This document shows positions 55,912 to 64,000 of a stretch of 64,000 bases of DNA, in pieces. The notes beneath the pieces are model-generated. The model was not told the DNA's origin. It did no database searches and was given only the letters and a program-made list of their open reading frames with translations. The DNA is taken from positions 124,001-188,000 of the forward strand of contig JAKJHY010000011.1 in the NCBI GenBank assembly GCA_021648845.1, given 5' to 3'. The stretch is from Mycobacterium sp. MBM. Its GTDB lineage: Bacteria; Actinomycetota; Actinomycetes; Mycobacteriales; Mycobacteriaceae. The position numbers were made by a program, and so were the translations under genes. Every line of letters begins with the position of its first letter. Positions within the stretch are counted from its first letter, which is position 1.

Positions 55912-57941
55912 CGCACGCTGACCTCGGGACGAAGATCGAGGCGCCGCAACAGTTGTGCGTTGAGCGCGACGACAATGGTCGACAGCGACATCAGGATGGC
56001 ACCGACCGACATCGGCAACACGAAACCGACAGGTGCCAGGACGCCCGCCGCCAACGGCACCGAAACGAGGTTGTAACCCGCGCCCCACCAAAGGTTCTGC
56101 TTCATCTTGCGATAGGTGGCCCGGGACAGTTCGATCACCGAAAGCACCGAGCGTGGATCGGAGCTGGCCAGAATGACGCCTGCGGAGGCGATCGCGACGT
56201 CCGTACCGGCTCCGATGGCGATGCCGACATCTGCCTGCGCCAGCGCGGGCGCATCGTTGACGCCGTCGCCGACCATCGCGACCTTCTTGCCCTCGCCTTG
56301 CAGCGCAGCCACTTTGGCGGCCTTGTCTTCTGGGCGTACACCGGCGAAGATCCGCTCGATGCCGAGTTCGCGTCCCACGGCGGTGGCCACGGCTTCGGCA
56401 TCTCCGGTGATCATGGCGACTTCCACACCCGAGGCATGCAATGCGTCGACGGCCTCGCGGGATTCCAGTCGCACTTCGTCGGCCAGGCTCAGCCCGCCGA
56501 TCACCGCGCCGTCGCGCACCACGTGCAGGATGATCGCGCCGTTCTGGCGCCATCCGGCGGCTGCGTCGACCTCGCGTCCACCGACGTCCTGGACCAAGCG
56601 CGGGCCGCCCACGCGGACCTCTCGACCGTCGACTGTCGCAGTGACACCCACCGCCGGAGCCGAGGAGAAGGCGGCGGCCCGGGGTACATCGACGCGGCGT
56701 TCGGCGGCGGCTCTGACAATCGCTTTTGCCAGTGGATGTTCGCTGTCGGCCTCGGCGGCGGCCGCGAGCGCAAGCACTTCGGCCTCGTCGAGTTCGCTGA
56801 CGGTCTCGACGGCGGTGACGACCGGTTCGCCCCTTGTCAGCGTGCCGGTCTTGTCGAACAGCACCGTGTCGACGGTCCGCATACCTTCCAGCGCCAGTCG
56901 GTCTTTGACCAGTACACCCCCTCGCGCGGCGCGCTCGGTCGCGATGGAGACGACCAGCGGTATGGCCAGACCCAGTGCGTGGGGGCAGGCGATGACCAGG
57001 ACGGTGATCGCCCGCACGACCGCCGCATCAGGCTCCCCCGCCAGCGACCAGGCCAGCGCCGCGATCGCCGCGCTGAACAGTGCGAACCAGAACAGCCATC
57101 CCGCGGCGCGATCGGCGAGGCGTTGGGCCCGCGACGACGAATCCTGGGCTTCGGTCACCAACCGTTGGATACCGGCCAACGCGGTGTCGTCACCGGTGGC
57201 GCTGACCCGGATCCGTAGCCCGGAATCGGTGGCGACGGTGCCGGCCGTTACCGTTGCGCCGACACCCTTTGCTACCGGCCGGGATTCGCCGGTCACGATC
57301 GACTCGTCCATCTCCGCGCGTCCAGCGACGATCACCCCGTCGGTCGGGACGCTACCGCCGGGCCGCACCACCACCAGATCGCCGACGCGCAGGTCGGCGG
57401 GCGACACGATGACGGTGTCCTCGCCGTCGACCTTCTCCGCTTCGTCGGGCAACAGGGCGGCCAGCGTGTCCAGCGCCGATGTCGTCTGAGCCAGTGAGCG
57501 CATCTCCACCCAGTGGCCGAGAAGCATGATGACGATGAGAAGAGCGAGTTCCCACCAGAACTCGAGTTCGTGATGCAGCAAGCCCAAGCTCGCTCCCCAC
57601 GACGCCAGGAAGGCGACGGTGATCGCCAGACCGATCAACAGCATCATTCCTGGTTTGCGGGAACGTATTTCGCTGACGGCACCGGCAAGAAATGGACGTC
57701 CACCCACGACATACATGACGGTGCCCAATGCGGGTGCGATCCAGCCCGATCCGGGAAACCGGGGGATGTCGTAGCCGACGAGCATGGCGAACATGGTCGA
57801 GAATGCGACGACCGGCACCGCGATGACCACGTTGATCCAGAACAACTTTCGGAACTGCTCAAGATGGTGGTCGTGACCGTGATGGGCGGCCGGTCCGCTG
57901 TGCTGCGCGGCTATCTCCGCCGTGTCGTGATGGTGCGTCAT
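55902..57941 (-). CDS. CopB-type (P1B-3) heavy-metal-transporting ATPase
   Basis: 679 residues. The N-terminus is His-rich (THHHDTAEI..., HHGHDHHLEQ) instead of having CxxC metal-binding domains. TGES at 217-220, the CPH transport motif at 319-321 (VIACPHALGL), the phosphorylation site DKTGT at 363-367, and GDGVNDAPALAQADV in the ATP domain. CPH and the His-rich end mark the CopB class (Cu2+ or Ag+ export). The ATG at 57941 follows GGAGGTGAC. The promoter region has a CsoR-like palindrome. Confidence 0.93.
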   Translation of the reverse strand: MTHHHDTAEIAAQHSGPAAHHGHDHHLEQFRKLFWINVVIAVPVVAFSTMFAMLVGYDIPRFPGSGWIAPALGTVMYVVGGRPFLAGAVSEIRSRKPGMMLLIGLAITVAFLASWGASLGLLHHELEFWWELALLIVIMLLGHWVEMRSLAQTTSALDTLAALLPDEAEKVDGEDTVIVSPADLRVGDLVVVRPGGSVPTDGVIVAGRAEMDESIVTGESRPVAKGVGATVTAGTVATDSGLRIRVSATGDDTALAGIQRLVTEAQDSSSRAQRLADRAAGWLFWFALFSAAIAALAWSLAGEPDAAVVRAITVLVIACPHALGLAIPLVVSIATERAARGGVLVKDRLALEGMRTVDTVLFDKTGTLTRGEPVVTAVETVSELDEAEVLALAAAAEADSEHPLAKAIVRAAAERRVDVPRAAAFSSAPAVGVTATVDGREVRVGGPRLVQDVGGREVDAAAGWRQNGAIILHVVRDGAVIGGLSLADEVRLESREAVDALHASGVEVAMITGDAEAVATAVGRELGIERIFAGVRPEDKAAKVAALQGEGKKVAMVGDGVNDAPALAQADVGIAIGAGTDVAIASAGVILASSDPRSVLSVIELSRATYRKMKQNLWWGAGYNLVSVPLAAGVLAPVGFVLPMSVGAILMSLSTIVVALNAQLLRRLDLRPEVSVRYS

Positions 57942-57973
57942 GTCACCTCCAACTGGGGATACGAGTGCAACTT

Positions 57974-57992
57974 TATACCCCATAGGGGTATA
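57974..57992. promoter_or_regulatory. CsoR-like operator TATACCCC-ATA-GGGGTATA
   Basis: Perfect inverted repeat with 8-base arms and a 3-base centre, 33 bases before the ATPase start. The TACCCC/GGGGTA core is the classical CsoR copper-sensor site. No csoR gene is in the window, so the regulator acts from elsewhere. Confidence 0.75.
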
Positions 57993-58058
57993 TGACAAGG
58001 ATGCGCGCGACGGCGTGATCAGTGACCAGTGTTTCCAAAGTGACTGCAGTGAGCTAGC

Positions 58059-58087
58059 ATCATCTACGTATTTGATACGTAGATGAT
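58059..58087. promoter_or_regulatory. 29-base perfect inverted repeat upstream of NlpC/P60 gene
   Basis: Arms of 13 bases, ATCATCTACGTAT at 58059-58071 and ATACGTAGATGAT at 58075-58087, around TTG. AT-rich in a high-GC genome and located 74 bases before the hydrolase start. Its length suggests a dimeric repressor site; the binding protein is not known. Confidence 0.7.
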
Positions 58088-58161
58088 TGCTGCACTTACA
58101 AATCCGATGACACCGAGCGGATTCGACGGCCCGCCTCTAGATGCTCACCAGGGAGAACGAC

Positions 58162-58893
58162 GTGAAGCTCGGAATGCCGGCTGCGCTCACCCGGCGACCA
58201 CGCCCCGGCCCGCTGACACTGATCTGCGTGGCCCTCGCATCCTGCCTTGTGCTGTGGGCGCCGGTCGCTTCGGCAGAACACCATGGTGGACAATGGGATC
58301 CGCTGCTGCCCAAGGTTGCCAGCGCCGGAGCGCCCGGCGATCCGATCGCGATCGCAAATGCGTCGCTGCAGGCCAGCGCGGCCGCCACCGAAACCGCGCT
58401 CCGCCTCGGCCGCAGCTTCCTGGGCAGCATAGGGATCCTGGGTCCCGCACCCGACCCGGTGACCGGCATCGCCACCAACCGCACACGCGGAGCGCAGGCC
58501 ATCGAGCATGTGATCCGCCGCGCAGGCACCCAACTGGGTGTGCCGTACTCGTGGGGCGGAGGCACCCTCAACGGGCCGAGTCGCGGTGTCAACCAGGGTG
58601 CGGGCACCGTCGGATTCGACTGTTCGGGACTCACCCGCTTCGCATTCGCGGGCGTAGGAGTGCTGCTGCCGCGCTACTCCGGCGACCAATACGAAGTGGG
58701 TCGCAAGGTTTCTCCGTCCGAGGCCAAACGCGGCGACCTGCTGTTCTGGGGGCCGGGAGGTAGCCAGCACGAAGCCATCTATCTCGGCGGGGGCCGGATG
58801 ATCGAGGCGCAGCAGACGGGCGTGCCGATCAAGGTGTCCCCGGTACGCACCTCGGGCATGACGCCCTACGTCGTTCGCATCATCGAAAGCTGA
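58162..58893 (+). CDS. NlpC/P60 peptidoglycan endopeptidase (Rip-like)
   Basis: 243 residues from the GTG at 58162, preferred over the ATG at 58141 because GGGAGAA lies in front of it. Signal peptide 1-38 (cleavage near VASAEH), a helical middle, and a C-terminal NlpC/P60 domain: GVPYSWGGGT, GFDCSGLTRFAFAGVG with catalytic Cys154, and SQHEAIYLGG with His203. Cuts peptide stems of the cell wall. Has its catalytic Cys, unlike RipD. It starts the unit with the two-component genes 81 bases later. Confidence 0.9.
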   Translation: MKLGMPAALTRRPRPGPLTLICVALASCLVLWAPVASAEHHGGQWDPLLPKVASAGAPGDPIAIANASLQASAAATETALRLGRSFLGSIGILGPAPDPVTGIATNRTRGAQAIEHVIRRAGTQLGVPYSWGGGTLNGPSRGVNQGAGTVGFDCSGLTRFAFAGVGVLLPRYSGDQYEVGRKVSPSEAKRGDLLFWGPGGSQHEAIYLGGGRMIEAQQTGVPIKVSPVRTSGMTPYVVRIIES

Positions 58894-58974
58894 CGCGGCG
58901 CATGTGTGAAGATTCGCTCAAGATCCGGTCGCGACCGGCGGTCATGCAGCGTGGACACACCCGCAGCGGGCACC

Positions 58975-59736
58975 ATGGAGCCCATGGCGCATGGCACGGT
59001 TCGGTCAGCCGAGCAGACGAAGGGATACCGAGCACTCGTCGTCGATGACGAACTGCCGTTGGCCGAGGTGGTGGCCAGCTACCTGCAGCGGGAACAGTTC
59101 GAGGCCGTCGTGGCCACCGATGGCCTCGACGCGATCGCGGTGGCGCGCGAACTTGACCCCGATGTCGTCGTGCTGGACCTGGGCTTACCGGGTATCGACG
59201 GCCTCGAGGTGTGCCGGCAGCTGCGCACCTTCTCCGACGCCTACGTCGTCATGCTCACCGCCCGCGACGCCGAGATCGACACCGTCCTCGGCCTCACCGT
59301 CGGCGCCGATGATTACGTCACCAAGCCCTTCAGCCCACGGGAACTGGTTGCCCGCATCCGGGCCATGTTGCGCCGCCCCCGCATGCTGCAGACCGGGACC
59401 GCCGTACCCGATCCGGAACACCATGCCGCTGCCCCGCGGCGCTTCGGGGCCCTGAGCATCGATGTCGACGCACGCGAGGTACGCCTCGACGATGAGCCGA
59501 TTCTGTTGACCCGCACCGAGTTCGACATCCTCGAGGTTCTGTCCGGGCGGCCCGGCGTCGTGCTCAGTCGCCGTCAACTCCTGGAGATCGTGCGTGAGGG
59601 CCCATGGGTCGGCAACGAGCATCTGGTCGATGTCCACATCGGGCACCTTCGGCGCAAACTCGGCGACGACGCCAGCCGGCCCCGCTTCATCACGACCGTG
59701 CGCGGGGTGGGTTATCGGATGGGCTCCGGGCGATGA
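58975..59736 (+). CDS. OmpR-family response regulator
   Basis: 253 residues. Receiver with acidic pocket LVVDDELPLA, phosphoacceptor Asp68 in VVVLDLGLPG, and Lys117 in VTKPFSPREL; C-terminal winged helix with TRTEFDILEVLSGRPGVVLS and VDVHIGHLRRKLGDD. Start could also be 58984 or further up at 58906. Stop overlaps the kinase start by four bases. Confidence 0.93.
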   Translation: MEPMAHGTVRSAEQTKGYRALVVDDELPLAEVVASYLQREQFEAVVATDGLDAIAVARELDPDVVVLDLGLPGIDGLEVCRQLRTFSDAYVVMLTARDAEIDTVLGLTVGADDYVTKPFSPRELVARIRAMLRRPRMLQTGTAVPDPEHHAAAPRRFGALSIDVDAREVRLDDEPILLTRTEFDILEVLSGRPGVVLSRRQLLEIVREGPWVGNEHLVDVHIGHLRRKLGDDASRPRFITTVRGVGYRMGSGR

Positions 59737-60887
59737 CTGCCGCGCCGTCGCGGTCACGCCGCCCGGGCATCGGGATGCGGCTACTGGCCGCCCAGGCGAT
59801 CGTCGTGCTCACCGGGGCGCTGACCACGATGCTGGTCGCCGCCGTCGTGGGCCCCCCACTGTTCCGCGAGCATCTGCACCGGGCCGGCGTGCCGGCCAAT
59901 TCCATGGAGGAGGTGCACGCCGAAGAGGCGTACGGCTACGCCACCGGCATCTCCATCGGGGTCGCGGTGGCGGTATCGGCGCTGGTGGCGCTGGCGGCGA
60001 GCATCTATGTGAGCAGACGACTCCAACGATCGGTCACCGAGGTCGCGTCGGCGGCCAAGGCGGTCGCCGACGGTGACTACGACATCCGCGTCGTACCCCC
60101 GCGACTCGGCGATGACTTCGATGCCCTCGCCATCGCCTTCAACCAGATGGCCGCGCGGCTGCAGACCGTCGACTCGACACGGCAGCGGTTGTTCCGGGAT
60201 CTGGCCCACGAGATCCGAACCCCGGTATCCGTGCTCGAGGCCTATATCGAGGCGATCGAGGACGGGGTTCGCACCCTGACACCCGAGACCGCGGCCATGT
60301 TACGCGACCAAACCCGAAGGCTGGTCCGCTTCTCCGCAGATGTCGCCGCCTTGGCCAGTGCCGAAGAAAGCGGTTTCTCACTGTCCTGCAGCATGATTGA
60401 TGTCGGTTCGGTCGCCGGTCAGTGCGTCGCCGCTGTCCGGGAACGCTACGCAGAAAAGGGCGTTGCGATCCGCCTTCACCCACACCGCCAGCTTCCCGCC
60501 GTGTGGGCGGACGAGCAACGCCTCGCCCAGGTCATCGGCAATCTTCTCGACAACGCCCTGCTGCACACATCGGTTGGGGGAACCGTCGAGTTGACCTGTG
60601 CCCGCGACGGCGACGTCGTCACCGTCGCGGTGGCCGATGACGGCGCCGGTATCGCCGCCGAACATCTGCCCCGGATCTTCGAGCGCTTGTACCGCGCCGA
60701 CACCGCGCGCGATCGCGAGCACGGCGGGGCCGGCCTCGGGTTGGCCATCGCGCGCGCCCTGGTCGAGGCACAGGGCGGGACGATTTCGGCGGCCAGTGCC
60801 GGACCCGGGTGCGGCGCCACCTTCACCTTCCACTTGCCCGTACCGCGGCGGGCCGAGCCCGTCGATGCCGCGCAGGGCGGTACCTGA
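59733..60887 (+). CDS. sensor histidine kinase (HAMP, HisKA, HATPase)
   Basis: 384 residues. Two membrane segments (about 15-40 and 72-90) around a short 30-residue extracytoplasmic loop with HLHRAGVPANSMEEVHAEEA, then HAMP, H-box LFRDLAHEIRTPVSVLEAYI (His159), N-box VIGNLLDNALLHT and G-boxes VADDGAGI and GGAGLGLAIARAL. The loop has two His, one Met and several Glu, which could bind metal. Signal not known; neighbours suggest copper or envelope stress. Confidence 0.93.
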   Translation: MTAAPSRSRRPGIGMRLLAAQAIVVLTGALTTMLVAAVVGPPLFREHLHRAGVPANSMEEVHAEEAYGYATGISIGVAVAVSALVALAASIYVSRRLQRSVTEVASAAKAVADGDYDIRVVPPRLGDDFDALAIAFNQMAARLQTVDSTRQRLFRDLAHEIRTPVSVLEAYIEAIEDGVRTLTPETAAMLRDQTRRLVRFSADVAALASAEESGFSLSCSMIDVGSVAGQCVAAVRERYAEKGVAIRLHPHRQLPAVWADEQRLAQVIGNLLDNALLHTSVGGTVELTCARDGDVVTVAVADDGAGIAAEHLPRIFERLYRADTARDREHGGAGLGLAIARALVEAQGGTISAASAGPGCGATFTFHLPVPRRAEPVDAAQGGT

Positions 60888-60896
60888 CAGGCAGTG

Positions 60897-61562
60897 CTAG
60901 TCGTTCAGCAGAGCCCGCATCTCGTCGATCTCGGCCTGCTGGGAGGACACGATATTGCGTGCCATCTCGATGGCCGCCGGGAACTGGCCGTTGTCGATCT
61001 CTTGTTCCGCCATAGTGATCGCGCCCTCGTGGTGCCGGATCATCTGTTCGAGGAACAACCGGCCGGCCGCCGCCCCCTGGGCGTTCTGCAGCGCAGCCAT
61101 ATCGGCCTCGGACATCATGCCGTGGCCGGCTCCCATGCCCGGCATATCACCCATGCCGTCGCCACCGGACATGTCATGCCCAGGCATGTCGTGCCCAGGC
61201 ATACCGCCGGACGCCGGCCCGACACCCCACTGCTGCACCCAGCCCTGCATCTGCTCGATCTCGGGGCCCTGCGCCTCCTTGATCCGGTTCGCCAGCGACA
61301 GCACGGCGGGATCGACCCCCTGCTTACCGATCAGCATGTCGCTCATCTCGATCGCCTGCTCGTGATGAGGGATCATGCCTTGGGCGAAGGTCACGTCGGC
61401 GTCATTGTGGGCGGCCTGGGCGCTCGCCGCGGCCGCGGAGGTCGACACCGAGGTGGTGACGGACGACGCCCCGCTGTCGGTTGCCGTACCCGAGCAGGCG
61501 CTCAGAACCAGCATCGACGCCGCAAGCGTCGCAACCGAGTACACGCATCGTTGGTGCTGCAT
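60897..61562 (-). CDS. DUF305 lipoprotein, Met/His-rich
   Basis: 221 residues. Lipobox LVLSACSG near residue 23. Two DUF305 halves (MIPHHEQAIEMSDMLIG and MIRHHEGAITMAEQEID) form a ferritin-like four-helix arrangement, joined by a Met/His/Gly-rich linker (GMPGHDMPGHDMSGGDGMGD). Such linkers bind Cu(I). The protein would sit on the outer face of the membrane. It converges with the kinase gene. Confidence 0.9.
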   Translation of the reverse strand: MQHQRCVYSVATLAASMLVLSACSGTATDSGASSVTTSVSTSAAAASAQAAHNDADVTFAQGMIPHHEQAIEMSDMLIGKQGVDPAVLSLANRIKEAQGPEIEQMQGWVQQWGVGPASGGMPGHDMPGHDMSGGDGMGDMPGMGAGHGMMSEADMAALQNAQGAAAGRLFLEQMIRHHEGAITMAEQEIDNGQFPAAIEMARNIVSSQQAEIDEMRALLND

Positions 61563-61695
61563 CGCACATCCCCTTCAAAGATCACGCTGACATGGCGAGC
61601 GCTCTCGCCACTCCCCCAGGATCGACACGGCGAATATGGGTCCCTTCGACTTTCGATGAAGGTTTGATGAAGAAGCAGCGCAGCGCTCCCGGGAA

Positions 61696-62658
61696 TTACC
61701 CGGTGAAACAGCTGCGGTAGTCACTCGGTGTGGTGCGCATCTGCTTGACGAAGTGGTGGCGGTAGGTCACCGGAGAGTCGAACCCCACTCGCGTAGCGAT
61801 CTGTTCGACCGACAGATCCGAAGACTCCAAGAGCGCCAGGCTGGCCTGCACACGTTGTTCGATGAGCCATTTGATCGGCGTGGTGCCGGTGGCCTTGGTG
61901 AACTGCCGCAGGTAGCTGCGCCGCGACATCGCCGACTGTGCGGCCAGCGTGTCCAGTGAGATCGGCGAATCGAGATGCTCCAACGCCCAGGCCATTCCGG
62001 CAGCGATCCGGCCATCGGTGGTGGGCTCGGGCACCGGGGAGTCGATGTACTGGGCCTGCCCGCCGGCGCGGTGCGGTGCGATCACCAGCCGACGGGCCAC
62101 GTCATTGGCCACCCGCACACCGTGATCGGAGCGCACGATGTGCAGACAGAGATCGAGGCCCGCCGCGCATCCGGCGCTGGTGAGCACCCGGCCGCTGTCG
62201 ACGTAGAGCGGCGCGGGATCGACGCGGATGCCGGGATATCGCCGGGACAGCAGATCGGCATAGACCCAGTGGGTGGTCGCCGAATGTCCCTCCAGCACAC
62301 CGGCGGCGGCCAATGCGAAGGCGCCCGAGCAGATGGACACCAGCCGCGCACCGCGGTCATCGGCGGCTCTGATGGCATCGATGAGCTCAGCAGACGGCGA
62401 CTGACCGACGTCTGCAACGCTGGGGATCACCACGGTGTCGGCGGCCTCGAGGTCGGCGAGCCCGTAGGAGGTGCGCAGCACCGCCCCACCCAGCATCCGC
62501 GTCTCCGGTTGCTCCGCGCACAACTTGACGTTGTAGCCGGGCGGGGAGACCCCGGCCGAGAAGCGCTCCGGCAGCTCGGCCATCCCGAAGATTTCGGCAA
62601 CCAGACCCGATTCGAAGCCGGTCATGCCGTCATAGGCGAGGATCGCGACGGTGTGCAT
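61696..62658 (-). CDS. GlxA-type regulator (DJ-1/PfpI plus AraC HTH)
   Basis: 320 residues. N-terminal amidotransferase-like domain 1-185 (VSICSGAFALAAAGVLEGHS with Cys in the nucleophile-elbow position), then AraC HTH 210-310 (AMSRRSYLRQFTKATGTTPI and VEQIATRVGFDSPVTYRHHF). The upstream intergenic region has GGCAC-TG-GTGCC at 62680-62691, a possible operator. Target genes unknown. Confidence 0.9.
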   Translation of the reverse strand: MHTVAILAYDGMTGFESGLVAEIFGMAELPERFSAGVSPPGYNVKLCAEQPETRMLGGAVLRTSYGLADLEAADTVVIPSVADVGQSPSAELIDAIRAADDRGARLVSICSGAFALAAAGVLEGHSATTHWVYADLLSRRYPGIRVDPAPLYVDSGRVLTSAGCAAGLDLCLHIVRSDHGVRVANDVARRLVIAPHRAGGQAQYIDSPVPEPTTDGRIAAGMAWALEHLDSPISLDTLAAQSAMSRRSYLRQFTKATGTTPIKWLIEQRVQASLALLESSDLSVEQIATRVGFDSPVTYRHHFVKQMRTTPSDYRSCFTG

Positions 62659-62842
62659 GTCACTATATTATCGAATAGAGGCACTGGTGCCACTGTCGCC
62701 CGCAGCCGGCACACGGCATCGTCGAGACCATGACCAAGTACCGCAAGCACTTTCGCATCCTCACCGAATTCGCCGCCGGCCTGCACGCCGCCAGCGGTCT
62801 GGTGCACGGCGTGCAGCCGGACTGCACCTCGAGCGCAAGAAA

Positions 62843-62874
62843 CCCCCGGCCTTCGAGGGACCGGGGGCTCTTGG
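62843..62874 (-). terminator. intrinsic terminator after fadB
   Basis: Reading on the reverse strand, GCCCCCGG and CCGGGGG form a stable stem with the TCCCTCGAAGG inner part, followed by GTTTCTTG. It lies about 10 bases beyond the fadB stop at 62885. Confidence 0.75.
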
Positions 62875-62884
62875 GTCTGACGCG

Positions 62885-64000
62885 CTACGCCTCCAGCGAG
62901 GCAGGCGGGTTGAAGCGGTCGCCGTAACGGGCGGCCAGTTCCTTGGCGCGGGCCACGAAGGCAGCCTTGCCGACACCGTGCGGGCCCTCGTAGCCGACGA
63001 TGAACTGCGCCGAGCCACCGGTGTAGGGCGGGAAGCCGATACCCATGATGGATCCGATGTTCGCATCGGCGGTCGAGGTGAGCACACCCTCGTCGAGGCA
63101 CTTCTGGGTTTCCAGCGCCTCGGCGAACAGCATGCGGTCGATCGCGTCCTGCAGCGGGATCTCCGTGGTGCCCGAGTTGAAGGCCTCCTTCAGTCCTGGC
63201 CACAGCCCGACGCGCTTGCCGTCGACGTACTCGTAGAACCCGGCGCCCTTCAGGCGCGAGGGGCGACCGATTTCGATCATCTTCTCCACGACCGCCTCGG
63301 CCGGGTGCGGCACGTGGGTGCCACCGGCCGCCTCGACGCCTTCCTTGGTCGCGACCGCGATCTTGTGCATGAGCTCCAGGTTCAGCTCGTCGGACAGCTG
63401 CAACGGGGCCGCCGGGTAACCGGCCTGCGCACCGGCCTGCTCGATGGTGGCCGGCTCGACACCCTCACCCAGCATGGCCAGCGCCTCGTTGACGAAGGTG
63501 CCGATGACGCGGCTGGTGAAGAACCCACGGCAGTCGTTGACCACGATCGGGGTCTTCTTGATCGCCAGGGTGTAGTCGAACACTCGGGCCAGTGCCTCGT
63601 CTGAGGTCTTCTCACCCTTGATGATCTCGACCAGCGGCATCTTGTCGACCGGCGAGAAGAAGTGGATCCCGATGAAGTCCTCCTGGCGCTTCACACCGGT
63701 CGCCAGACCGGTGATGGGCAGCGTGGAGGTGTTCGAGCCCAGAATGGCGTTCGGCTCGACGATGTCCTCGATCTCCTGGAACACCTTGTGCTTGAGTTCC
63801 TGGCTCTCGAACACGGCCTCGATCACGAAATCGACACCCTTGAGATCGGCGGGGTCGGCGGTCGGGGTGATCTTGGCAAGCAGCGCGTCGGACTTCTCCT
63901 GGGTCGTCTTGCCGCGCTTGAGCGCCTTGGCCTCCAGACCCTCCGAGTAGGCCTTGCCCTTCTGGGCCGCCTCGATCGAAACATCCTTGAGCACGACGTC
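62885..64000 (-). CDS. fadB: FadB, multifunctional fatty-acid oxidation enzyme (C-terminal part; start outside window)
   Basis: The 3' 371 codons. GVDFVIEAVFESQELKHKVF, NTSTLPITGLATGVKR and FIGIHFFSPVDKMPLVEIIK are from the NAD-binding 3-hydroxyacyl-CoA dehydrogenase, DCRGFFTSRVIGTFVNEALA and KGAGFYEYVDGKRVGLWPGL from its C-terminal helical domains. The start with the enoyl-CoA hydratase domain is beyond 64000. Takes part in beta-oxidation with the FadA thiolase; equals Rv0860 by position. Confidence 0.95.
   Translation of the reverse strand, partial: DVVLKDVSIEAAQKGKAYSEGLEAKALKRGKTTQEKSDALLAKITPTADPADLKGVDFVIEAVFESQELKHKVFQEIEDIVEPNAILGSNTSTLPITGLATGVKRQEDFIGIHFFSPVDKMPLVEIIKGEKTSDEALARVFDYTLAIKKTPIVVNDCRGFFTSRVIGTFVNEALAMLGEGVEPATIEQAGAQAGYPAAPLQLSDELNLELMHKIAVATKEGVEAAGGTHVPHPAEAVVEKMIEIGRPSRLKGAGFYEYVDGKRVGLWPGLKEAFNSGTTEIPLQDAIDRMLFAEALETQKCLDEGVLTSTADANIGSIMGIGFPPYTGGSAQFIVGYEGPHGVGKAAFVARAKELAARYGDRFNPPASLEA

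Noticed and set aside
62730..62927. A 65-codon forward reading frame before the fadB terminator
   Set aside because: Its second half runs through the terminator hairpin and antisense into fadB, and nothing supports translation; it could hold a small decayed gene but is not annotated.

Overview
The window is high-GC DNA from an actinobacterium, almost certainly a fast-growing mycobacterium (Mycolicibacterium type). The gene order from gltA2 (about 7.4 kb) to fadB (right edge) follows, from memory, the Rv0896 to Rv0860 block of M. tuberculosis: two citrate synthases, a VOC protein, fprB, the AurF-like oxygenase, serC, sepH, the Rv0882-Rv0875c set, cspB, moaA2/moaD2, rpfA, moaE2/mog/moaC2, the Rv0862c-like protein, XPB and fadB. 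No rRNA, tRNA, CRISPR array or intact insertion sequence was seen. Homology is by inspection only; no database search was run.

Layout. 0-5.5 kb: a catabolic cluster (U32-peptidase-like TIM-barrel protein, acylating acetaldehyde dehydrogenase, 4-hydroxy-2-oxovalerate aldolase, APC permease) divergent from an IclR regulator, plus a decayed SDR gene. 5.5-7.4 kb: a DHA2-type exporter with its MarR regulator. 7.4-12.7 kb: gltA2, two tandem paralogous TetR genes, pdxH, and the divergent second citrate synthase. 12.7-21.8 kb: VOC protein, secreted GH1 glycosidase, fprB with a diiron oxygenase, an SPFH lipoprotein, serC and sepH.

21.8-27.1 kb is an accessory insert inside the conserved block. It holds a DUF222/HNH (13E12) gene, then a 19-base inverted repeat matching the rifamycin-associated element, then a GT1 glycosyltransferase and the RNA polymerase-recycling ATPase HelR. 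Read together this is a candidate rifamycin-inducible operon that would both modify the drug and protect RNA polymerase.

27.1-43.3 kb is conserved core: small membrane proteins, a SPOUT methyltransferase, MarR, MFS, a hydroquinone-reductase-like enzyme, CspB, molybdopterin biosynthesis genes on both sides of rpfA, a ydaO-type (c-di-AMP) riboswitch in front of rpfA, and the XPB helicase pair.

43.3-62.8 kb, between XPB and fadB, is accessory. It carries an MmpS-like protein, an orphan trio resembling ESX-1 associated EspE/EspF/EspH proteins, an OhrR-like regulator over a nested palindrome with a DUF5313 membrane protein, several SDR/cupin/LysR/F420 genes, a TetR-flavin monooxygenase pair with two 18-base operators, a diguanylate cyclase, and a probable copper/silver resistance block (His-rich membrane protein, CPH-type P1B ATPase behind a CsoR-like operator, NlpC/P60 hydrolase, two-component system, Met-rich DUF305 lipoprotein). 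A GlxA-type regulator and the 3' part of fadB close the window.
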